The notes under the pieces: model-generated | Databases searched by the model: none | The model's input: only the letters and a program-made list of their open reading frames with translations | What the model was told of the DNA's origin: nothing | Shown: one piece after another, positions 1-6,305 of the stretch | Layout: each line of letters opens with the position of its first letter | How positions within the stretch are numbered: position 1 is the first letter of the stretch | Program-made: the position numbers and the translations under genes | DNA from: UBA1723 sp045629285 | GTDB taxonomy: Bacteria; Bacteroidota; Bacteroidia; Bacteroidales; Paludibacteraceae | NCBI GenBank assembly: GCA_045629285.1 | Contig: JAZQQY010000014.1 | Coordinates: 56,817-120,816 of the forward strand | Direction: 5' to 3' | Length of the DNA: 64,000 nucleotides

Positions 1-54
1 ATGGTTTAGAACACGATATTCAGGATTCATCGGATAAGTCGATAACCATCAGAA

Positions 55-84
55 CAAAAAAGGTTTCTCAAGCTGAGAAACCTT
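55..84 (-). terminator. Terminator of the tRNA-Met/Glu/Glu operon
   Basis: An 11-bp perfect stem (60-70 with 74-84) with a 3-nt loop is followed on the minus strand by a run of T. It lies directly after the last tRNA of the minus-strand operon. Confidence 0.85.
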
Positions 85-86
85 CT

Positions 87-162
87 TGGTAGCGGATCCG
101 GGATTTGAACCCGAGTTTCATGCGTGAGAGGCATGCATGCTAGGCCACTACATTAATCCGCC
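87..162 (-). tRNA. tRNA-Glu (CTC)
   Basis: The cloverleaf reads on the minus strand with acceptor GGCGGAT/ATCCGCT, D-loop, anticodon loop CTCTCAC (anticodon CTC, codon GAG) and the T-arm TTCAAAT. Pair 1-72 is G-U. The 3' CCA is encoded at 87-89. It is the promoter-distal member of a three-tRNA operon. Its 73-nt body is identical to the next copy at 218-290. Confidence 0.93.
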
Positions 163-217
163 ATTTGACTGCTTCTAAATCTCTTGCGAGCAAAGTTTGC
201 CGTCTATATCTTTTTAG

Positions 218-290
218 TAGCGGATCCGGGATTTGAACCCGAGTTTCATGCGTGAGAGGCATGCATGCTAGGCCACTACATTAATCCGCC
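218..290 (-). tRNA. tRNA-Glu (CTC), second identical copy
   Basis: The 73-nt body is identical to the copy at 90-162, including anticodon CTC and the G-U 1-72 pair. The 3' end runs on as CTA, so CCA is not encoded here. It is the middle gene of the tRNA operon. Confidence 0.93.
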
Positions 291-306
291 ATTTTGCAAA
301 GAAACT

Positions 307-383
307 TGGTAGCGGGAACGAGAATTGAACTCGTGACCTCCGGGTTATGAATCCGACGCTCTAACCAACTGAGCTATCCCGCC
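307..383 (-). tRNA. tRNA-Met (CAT)
   Basis: The minus-strand cloverleaf has acceptor GGCGGGA/TCCCGCT, anticodon loop TTCATAA (CAT) and an encoded CCA at 307-309. The G-U at 1-72 and the D-arm fit an elongator-type tRNA rather than the initiator. It is the first gene after the promoter at 403-410. Confidence 0.9.
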
Positions 384-402
384 ATCTTTCCGTTTGCGAG
401 TG

Positions 403-410
403 CAAAGGTA
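403..410 (-). promoter_or_regulatory. Bacteroidota -7 element of tRNA operon
   Basis: The minus strand reads TACCTTTG, matching TAnnTTTG. A TTTG (-33) lies at 430-433, 19 nt upstream. Confidence 0.7.
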
Positions 411-509
411 GCACATTTTACATTACTTCCAAACATTTCTGGCATCTTTTTTACAAAAAGTTTATCAATCAGCTAATAATCAGCATTTTCTAATTCGCAT
501 TTTTTTAAA

Positions 510-2612
510 CTACTTTTCGGCTTTCTCCATCCAACTTCCATCAATTCTCACAATATGGCACTCTTCCCCACTCTTTTTTCTCTCTTCTTCCCACCTTTTT
601 GCCACAAAACTCTTATTGCTACTATCTATAATTAGTTTTTTGAACCTAAAATTCTTCAGTTCACTGAATTTTGACGCTACGTTGTTTGCCAAAACTAACA
701 CGTCGACATTCAATGGATTTTGAATTTCTCTTTTTACTTCCTCCTTATCGGAAAGAATATATACACGATCTTTACCAAAAGCAAAATATGGGGTTACTGT
801 CGACGACGGTACTACCATAAGATTATTAGTCCAGAACTCATTTGCCTTCTTTGCAACTTTAAGTGTGTCGCCACATCCAAACAGAGTATTTGTTTCCGTC
901 ATTCGATTTACAGCTGTAACTCCATTCACATTGTATACTGCCAACATATTTCTTTTTCTTGTCTCAAAGCCATCAACTGTCACAGTTGCGAAATAGACGA
1001 CAGAAACTGACGCGGCAAGCCAGAGCAAGACAATCCTACGATAATTGTGATAGGCTGCAACCAAAAGAAATATGACTATGCAAGCCACAACATCATAATG
1101 ATAGAACGGTATACGATCAACAGTACAGAATGAAATGTCTGCAGTATAATAGACAACAGCGTTCACCGCTTCAGCGACAAATGATGCTATATACAGAACA
1201 AGATTTCCAACAGGAGTCAAGACGTCGAATATTGTCGACAAAGAGAGAAAGCCATAATACAGAAATGCCAATGGGATAAGGAGGCTCACCAACGGGATAG
1301 TGACGAGACTGGAAGCTATGGACAGAATCGGCAGACTATGGAATGTAAACAGTATTATCGGTGTCGTGAGAATCTGAGCAGAAATGCTGATTGCCACACT
1401 TCCAAGGACATATTGTCTTAATTTGCCGAGTCCATGCCCTATCACACCTTCAATTGTAATCTCCGGCATCCAGTGTTCAAATCTCCTTACCAGAGTCTGT
1501 CCGAAAAACAAAATTGAATAGACCGCCAAAAAACTTAATTGGAATCCCAGATCAAATATATTGAACGGATTATAAACCAACATCACAAAAGCCGCAAAAG
1601 AAACCACGTTAATCGGATTAGCCTTACTGAACAACAGCATAGCCACACGATAGACAGTATACATCAGCGACGTTCGCACAACCGAAGCAGCGAGTCCTGT
1701 CAGAAACGCATATCCCCAGATGATGGAAAGCAAAGAAATCGCAAAGATGAACGGACGTCGTTTCGGATGTATCACAAATCCTACCAAACTCTCTACAAGA
1801 AGAATGATTATCCCGACATGAAGTCCACTCACAGCAAGCAAATGACTGGCACCGGCTTTTGAATAAGCATCTTTTAATCCATCGTCCATTTCCGTCTTGG
1901 ATCCAAGCGTTATCGCGATAATAAGATCTCGCTCGTCAGGAGCTAAGCAATCTCTGTCTCTCAAAGATTTCTGCAATGCAATATTCAGTTTCGACGCGTG
2001 TGATTCCAACGAAAAATAACCGACAGAGTCAATCAAACGATATTGTTTTGTCAACGCAGTAGCCTCAACTCCTTTTTTGCGCAAATAAGTGTCGTAATTG
2101 AAACCGACAGTCTCATTGCTTTCTGTAGACTTCAAAGAGGATGAAAAAATCACACAATCTCCTTTTTTGAACGAAACTGCAGACGTATCGAACGTGAGCA
2201 TGGAACGGATTGGTGCATGAGCCTCATCACAATATACATCAGCCTCACAACTCACTCTCCTACTTTTTGTCAGCTTTGGTACGCTACCGATTTTTGCGAC
2301 TCTGGCCGACAATCCCGTCGCTCCAAGAGAATCCAATCTATTTGAAGAGATCGGATGACAAGCATATTCGCTCCATCCTCCTAAAAACAAGAAAGTAAAC
2401 ATCAGAAATGTCACAGAAAACAGGACAAATCCATATTGTCGCGATTTAATATAGCAAGCAAACATAAGAATTGCAGAAACAAAACTTGAAGCGACACAAA
2501 TCGGATAGATATAACCAAACCGGAAATTGTATTCCAACACAACTCCCAAAGCAAAGAATAATGTCAAAAACAGGTATGGAAACCTACGGATCGACTTAAC
2601 GATAAAATTCAT
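510..2612 (-). CDS. comEC: ComEC/Rec2-family competence membrane protein
   Basis: This 700-residue polytopic inner-membrane protein is predicted to form the channel through which single-stranded DNA enters during natural transformation. The first ~80 residues are hydrophobic, residues ~85-180 form the DUF4131/OB-like region, and ~230-525 form the Competence domain with the family motif LLAVSGLHVG near residue 260. The last ~175 residues occupy the place of the metallo-beta-lactamase domain but show no HxHxDH metal motif, as in many Bacteroidota homologues. It starts at ATG. It lies downstream of rpe on the same strand, with two hairpins of the GAGACG palindrome family between them. DNA uptake itself is inferred from the family. 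Confidence 0.9.
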   Translation of the reverse strand: MNFIVKSIRRFPYLFLTLFFALGVVLEYNFRFGYIYPICVASSFVSAILMFACYIKSRQYGFVLFSVTFLMFTFLFLGGWSEYACHPISSNRLDSLGATGLSARVAKIGSVPKLTKSRRVSCEADVYCDEAHAPIRSMLTFDTSAVSFKKGDCVIFSSSLKSTESNETVGFNYDTYLRKKGVEATALTKQYRLIDSVGYFSLESHASKLNIALQKSLRDRDCLAPDERDLIIAITLGSKTEMDDGLKDAYSKAGASHLLAVSGLHVGIIILLVESLVGFVIHPKRRPFIFAISLLSIIWGYAFLTGLAASVVRTSLMYTVYRVAMLLFSKANPINVVSFAAFVMLVYNPFNIFDLGFQLSFLAVYSILFFGQTLVRRFEHWMPEITIEGVIGHGLGKLRQYVLGSVAISISAQILTTPIILFTFHSLPILSIASSLVTIPLVSLLIPLAFLYYGFLSLSTIFDVLTPVGNLVLYIASFVAEAVNAVVYYTADISFCTVDRIPFYHYDVVACIVIFLLVAAYHNYRRIVLLWLAASVSVVYFATVTVDGFETRKRNMLAVYNVNGVTAVNRMTETNTLFGCGDTLKVAKKANEFWTNNLMVVPSSTVTPYFAFGKDRVYILSDKEEVKREIQNPLNVDVLVLANNVASKFSELKNFRFKKLIIDSSNKSFVAKRWEEERKKSGEECHIVRIDGSWMEKAEK

Positions 2613-2641
2613 ATTGCTGTACTGTTAAAAATCAAATTACG

Positions 2642-2660
2642 AGACGCAAATCATGCGTCT
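2642..2660. repeat. Short AGACGCA/TGCGTCT hairpin
   Basis: A 7-bp perfect inverted repeat with a 5-nt loop in the rpe-comEC spacer. It carries the AGACG...CGTCT core of the dispersed palindrome family and is a short or degenerate member. Confidence 0.5.
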
Positions 2661-2672
2661 TTATGAATAGAA

Positions 2673-2696
2673 AGAGACGGTGGACACACCGTCTCT
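2673..2696. repeat. GAGACG-family palindrome (10-bp stem)
   Basis: The arms AGAGACGGTG and CACCGTCTCT pair perfectly around a 4-nt loop. It sits just after the rpe stop codon, so it could also help end rpe transcription. Confidence 0.75.
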
Positions 2697-2704
2697 ACAT
2701 TTTC

Positions 2705-3355
2705 TTACAAATTCTTCAATCCTGCGATTGTAGCTTTCTGATCTTTTGCTCCAAAGACAAATGATCCAGCCACCAAGATATCGGCACCAGCGTCAAGAAG
2801 CTGCTTACCAGTCTCAAAATTGACACCACCGTCGATCTCAATCTTGGCATTCGAGCCCTTCTCAACAATCATCTTCTTTAGTCGACGAACCTTATCCAAC
2901 GTATTCTCAATGAACTTCTGTCCGCCGAAACCAGGATTAACGCTCATAAGCATCACAACATCAGCGTCGCAGATAATCTCCTCAAGCACCGATACTGGAG
3001 TGTGTGGATTCAAAGTGACACCAGCCAACATACCCAATGACTTGATGTGTTGCAAAGTGCGGTGAAGATGAGTGCAAGCCTCGTAGTGAACACTAAGAAC
3101 CTTTGCTCCTAGCTTATGAAACTCCTCCACGTAGCGGTCAGGATCAACAATCATCAAATGGACATCAAGCGGCTTTGTCGCCTTACTTGCGATAGCCTTG
3201 ATTACCGGCATACCGAAAGAGATGTTAGGGACAAAAACACCATCCATGATATCTAGGTGATACCAATCTGCCTCACTTTCGTTAAGCATTTTGATATCGC
3301 CGTTCAAATTCAAGAAATCTGCCGACAAAAGCGACGGCGATACTAGATGATTCAT
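2705..3355 (-). CDS. rpe: Ribulose-phosphate 3-epimerase
   Basis: This cytosolic TIM-barrel enzyme interconverts ribulose 5-phosphate and xylulose 5-phosphate in the pentose phosphate pathway. Near the N-terminus are PSLLSADF and the catalytic-Asp motif HLDIMDGVFVPN. These are followed by HLMI, VMLMSVNPGFGGQ and the second catalytic Asp in IEIDGGVN, then GADILVAGSFVF. The start chosen is the ATG at 3355 (216 residues). The longer frame would begin at a TTG lying inside the -7 element at 3374-3381. Family length is about 215-225, so the gene is complete. Confidence 0.96.
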   Translation of the reverse strand: MNHLVSPSLLSADFLNLNGDIKMLNESEADWYHLDIMDGVFVPNISFGMPVIKAIASKATKPLDVHLMIVDPDRYVEEFHKLGAKVLSVHYEACTHLHRTLQHIKSLGMLAGVTLNPHTPVSVLEEIICDADVVMLMSVNPGFGGQKFIENTLDKVRRLKKMIVEKGSNAKIEIDGGVNFETGKQLLDAGADILVAGSFVFGAKDQKATIAGLKNL

Positions 3356-3373
3356 ATTTTTTGAAATTTTCTG

Positions 3374-3381
3374 CAAAAATA
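3374..3381 (-). promoter_or_regulatory. -7 element of rpe
   Basis: The minus strand reads TATTTTTG, about 19 nt before the rpe ATG. It rules out the TTG start at 3376. Confidence 0.65.
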
Positions 3382-3392
3382 AGAAAAATTAC

Positions 3393-3629
3393 TTAATACT
3401 TGATGAACATTGAAGCTTTGACTTCACTAACCAACACATAAACGCCGCTTGACAAAGCAGATACATCCACTGGAGATACGTTAGTTCTATTCAAAGTGAT
3501 GCCGTTCATATTTCTTACTTCGGCCTCAGCGTCCGACTCAAAATAAAGTTTATCTTCAACCGGATTAGGATAGACGTGCAATGTCTCGGAGTTTGTTAGA
3601 TCTTCAATCAGCCACCAACTGTAGTGTGA
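3393..3629 (-). pseudogene. T9SS C-terminal sorting domain fragment
   Basis: The reading frame is open from just after a TAG at 3630-3632 and encodes about 78 residues. These include the type-A sorting-domain signature VYPNPVEDKL, then a MNGI turn, LSSGVYVLV and a terminal Lys-Tyr. It has no ATG or signal peptide of its own. A signal-peptide-like reading frame with its own promoter overlaps it out of frame at 3604-3699. The simplest reading is a frameshifted or deleted T9SS cargo gene; an unrelated adjacent small peptide is the alternative. Confidence 0.65.
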
Positions 3630-3699
3630 CTAGAGAGAATCTGCTCGACACTATGAAACTCAATAGTGCGAACACTCCTATTATGACATAAATCGCCAT
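3604..3699 (-). CDS. Possible 31-residue membrane/signal peptide (5' part of a frameshifted T9SS gene)
   Basis: An ATG at 3699 opens a 31-codon frame that is almost entirely hydrophobic over residues 2-18, followed by Ser-Ser-Arg, and ends at TGA 3604-3606. A good -7 element (3725-3732) lies upstream. The frame overlaps the start of the T9SS sorting-domain fragment in a different phase, so one indel would join signal segment and sorting domain into a protein of about 100 residues. I do not recognise it as a known peptide. The promoter and start are seen; the joining is inferred. Confidence 0.35.
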   Translation of the reverse strand: MAIYVIIGVFALLSFIVSSRFSLVTLQLVAD

Positions 3700-3724
3700 A
3701 AATGATTTGTTTTTACTTTAGGTG

Positions 3725-3732
3725 CAAAAGTA
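3725..3732 (-). promoter_or_regulatory. -7 element upstream of mini T9SS remnant
   Basis: The minus strand reads TACTTTTG followed by CACC, a standard Bacteroidota promoter, about 26 nt before the ATG at 3699. Confidence 0.6.
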
Positions 3733-3836
3733 GTCTTTAAATCCATAAGATTAGCCACAAAACATAATCCGTAACGTTAATATTAAGATTTCTTATCAAA
3801 TTAGTGTAAAATATTATGGCACAAGCAATAAAATTA

Positions 3837-3844
3837 TAACTTTG
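3837..3844 (+). promoter_or_regulatory. -7 element of the BspA-like gene
   Basis: TAACTTTG, 37 nt before the ATG at 3882. Confidence 0.65.
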
Positions 3845-3881
3845 TCAGCATGAATATTGTTTAATTGATAGCTAGACAGGT

Positions 3882-5054
3882 ATGATGAAGAATTTGACTG
3901 CGGCATTAACCGCATTGTTATTGTGTTTTCCTTATAATGCTGAAGCGGCAAAGGGAAATAGATTCTCTGCACGTAAGACAATCTCCAAAGTTCAAAAAGA
4001 TGATGACATCACAAATAAATTGGATTACAAGATTGTGGCTGAAAACGGTGTCGAAATTTCAGGGATTAGAGCTTTATTCAAGTCTTGCAAAATCCCGGAC
4101 AAAATCAAAACAAAGAAGAAAGAATACTATGTCATCGGCATTGGCGACGGAGCATTTGCATCTTCAGACCAAGCTGAAGAGATTATTCTGCCGAACACTT
4201 TGACTTATATCGGCAACAATGCATTCAAAGATTGCAAAAAGCTAACGTCTATAACTATTCCATCAGGAGTAAAGATTCTTGGCAACCATGCCTTTGAGAA
4301 TTGCGAAAGTCTCAAAAGCATAACCATTCCGGATAACATTTCCAAGATTGAGACATACACTTTCAAAGACTGCATCAACCTTGAATCTGTCAAGCTTCCA
4401 TCAGGAATAAGCAGTATAGAAGATTATGCGTTTTCAAACTGTGGAAAGCTAAAGGGGATCAACTTGCCCGACAATATCGTTGCCATTGGAAACAATGCCT
4501 TTTCAGGATGCAAAATTCTAAAGCACGTGGTGTTGCCAAACAAACTTGCCAACATCGGTCACTTTGCATTTGCCGATTGTGACAGTCTGAGTGATGTCCG
4601 ATTTCCACAAAGCCTAAATAATATCGGCGACTACGCATTCTACGGTTGTAAGGGCTGGGCAAACGTGAACATTCCAAGTGATCTCATGACTATCGGCTAC
4701 CTTGCGTTGGCAAAATGCAGAATATACAATATCGATGCAGATCCTAACAATCCGAATTTCACGAGTGTAAACGGAATCTTGTACAACAAAACAGGAAAAA
4801 TAATAATCAGAGCCAACACTCAGCTAAACGGAACTTTCATCGTTCCAGGCACAATCAGGGCTATCGACAACGGAGCATTCTCCGATTGCAAGAAGCTGAA
4901 GAAGATCACCATTCCGAGAACTGTGAAATTCATCGGAGCAAGTGCTTTCCAGGACTGCGAGAATCTGGATGTCACAATTGAAAATTCAGCAGCGTACATT
5001 GAATTTTCCGGTGATCCCTTTATAGGATGCAAATCATGGACATACACAAAATAA
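3882..5054 (+). CDS. BspA-like leucine-rich repeat surface protein
   Basis: This 390-residue exported protein has a signal peptide (residues 1-22, ending near AEA). Most of the mature chain is a ladder of LRR_5 (BspA, Treponema-type) repeats of about 23 residues. Their recurring pattern is I-P-x-x-[IV]-x-x-I-x-x-x-A-F-x-x-C-x-x-L. Such repeats occur in cell-surface proteins of oral and gut Bacteroidota involved in binding host proteins or other bacteria. The array is interrupted near residues 285-320 by a segment with DPNNPNF and NGILYNK, common in this family. No T9SS sorting domain is visible, so the export route is unclear. It is monocistronic, with its own promoter and terminator. Confidence 0.88.
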   Translation: MMKNLTAALTALLLCFPYNAEAAKGNRFSARKTISKVQKDDDITNKLDYKIVAENGVEISGIRALFKSCKIPDKIKTKKKEYYVIGIGDGAFASSDQAEEIILPNTLTYIGNNAFKDCKKLTSITIPSGVKILGNHAFENCESLKSITIPDNISKIETYTFKDCINLESVKLPSGISSIEDYAFSNCGKLKGINLPDNIVAIGNNAFSGCKILKHVVLPNKLANIGHFAFADCDSLSDVRFPQSLNNIGDYAFYGCKGWANVNIPSDLMTIGYLALAKCRIYNIDADPNNPNFTSVNGILYNKTGKIIIRANTQLNGTFIVPGTIRAIDNGAFSDCKKLKKITIPRTVKFIGASAFQDCENLDVTIENSAAYIEFSGDPFIGCKSWTYTK

Positions 5055-5064
5055 GCTTAGAAAA

Positions 5065-5097
5065 CAGTTGATCCGAATTTGGGTCAACTGTTTTTTT
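5065..5097 (+). terminator. Terminator of the BspA-like gene
   Basis: A 10-bp stem (5065-5074 with 5081-5090, one G-T pair) is followed by seven T. Confidence 0.85.
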
Positions 5098-5110
5098 CCA
5101 AGTATTTTAT

Positions 5111-5118
5111 TATTTTTG
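5111..5118 (+). promoter_or_regulatory. -7 element of the DUF3137 gene
   Basis: TATTTTTG, 28 nt before the ATG at 5146. Confidence 0.6.
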
Positions 5119-5145
5119 TAGAAAAAGGACAAACAACCTGAAACA

Positions 5146-6150
5146 ATGAGCGGAAAAGAAGAAACTAAATATGCAACAGAGCACTCCTACGACACAAAAC
5201 AAGAGAATGGAGAGTACGAAAAGAATGGCCATACTTCAGAGTCGAACGAAGAAAACTCAATAGAAGCAATGTTGGCTATTCATGAAGCAAAACGAATAAA
5301 ATTGCATACAATCATTACCATATTTGCAATTGTAGCAATAGGATTGATAATATTTTTCATGCCTGAGTTGGGAGGAAGTGCAATTGAAGCTATTGGAGCA
5401 GCGATAATATGGATTTTACTGGTTAGTTGTATTTGTTCATATAAAAACGTGATTTCATACCAAGAGAAAATAATGCCATTGATGATCAGTCAGGTATATC
5501 ACCCTAACTTGCAAGGAAAACTTAATTACAACATTCCAAAACCTACAGTATTTGAGAATGAAATTGGCAATACATACAGTTCGTATCTGTTCTCTTCTTT
5601 CAATAGAGAATGTTATGAGGATACATTCACAGGCTCAATGAACAACACAGAATTCGGATTCAGAGAGCTAAGGTTAGAGAGCGGCAACAAACATAGAACC
5701 ACTGAATTTTACGGCATTCATATCCAAATAAAATACAACGACATCATCGGAACACGAACTCTTTTCAACAAGGATACAAGCGTATGGGGGCACCATGTAA
5801 AAAGCATAGGCACTGAAAATCCTGAATTCAATCGTATGTATTCCGTCTATTCCGACGATTTTGAAGAGACAGCACGACTACTTTCTTCAAGATTCGTATC
5901 CAAACTAAAAAAGCTACATGACAGCGCGATGATTCTAAGCAAAAAGGGGTTGGGCAAAACCATCAAAATATCTGTGGATCTTAACATACTGGACATTTTC
6001 ATCCCGTGCGAGTTGGACTTTTTTGAACCATCATTCTTCTCAAAAACGACAATCAAGGATGTGAGGCGAGATCAACTAAGGCTTATCAGAATTCTAGACA
6101 TTGTAGATATATTGACTTCCGATGTTGAGTTTCAACATTCTGATATATAA
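5146..6150 (+). CDS. DUF3137-family membrane protein
   Basis: This 334-residue protein has a charged Glu/Asn/Lys-rich N-terminus (1-45) and two transmembrane helices (about 52-72 and 80-100). A large soluble domain follows, with FGFRELRLE, the motif FYGIHIQIKYND and, late in the chain, a YSDDFEETARLLS block. This order matches DUF3137, a family of unknown function found across bacteria. It is monocistronic, between a terminator and the clpB regulatory region. There is no evidence for a partner. Confidence 0.72.
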   Translation: MSGKEETKYATEHSYDTKQENGEYEKNGHTSESNEENSIEAMLAIHEAKRIKLHTIITIFAIVAIGLIIFFMPELGGSAIEAIGAAIIWILLVSCICSYKNVISYQEKIMPLMISQVYHPNLQGKLNYNIPKPTVFENEIGNTYSSYLFSSFNRECYEDTFTGSMNNTEFGFRELRLESGNKHRTTEFYGIHIQIKYNDIIGTRTLFNKDTSVWGHHVKSIGTENPEFNRMYSVYSDDFEETARLLSSRFVSKLKKLHDSAMILSKKGLGKTIKISVDLNILDIFIPCELDFFEPSFFSKTTIKDVRRDQLRLIRILDIVDILTSDVEFQHSDI

Positions 6151-6168
6151 TAATGATTTTCTCATTTC

Positions 6169-6244
6169 TGCCAAAATGACGTATAATCAATCAAAAAAGA
6201 TAGGTCAAGCGGACTTTTTGTCGTGCAGAAGGCCATTTTTGACC
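6169..6244 (+). promoter_or_regulatory. Paired GCCA-TGAC sites upstream of clpB
   Basis: TGCCAAAATGAC (6169-6180) and GGCCATTTTTGACC (6231-6244) share a GCCA-spacer-TGAC layout upstream of the sigma-54-like promoter. Their placement would suit an activator or repressor site. This is inferred from position and similarity only. Confidence 0.3.
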
Positions 6245-6255
6245 GTTTTTAGGCA

Positions 6256-6272
6256 TTGGCACACAATTTGAA
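6256..6272 (+). promoter_or_regulatory. Sigma-54-like promoter of clpB
   Basis: TTGGCAC (-24 box) and TTTGAA (-12 box) are separated so that GG and GA lie 10 nt apart, one base off the GG-N10-GC rule. It lies 33 nt upstream of the clpB ATG, and no good TAnnTTTG element competes with it. Confidence 0.45.
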
Positions 6273-6305
6273 CCTAATAGAGCGTAACAATAAATTTTGA
6301 CGATT

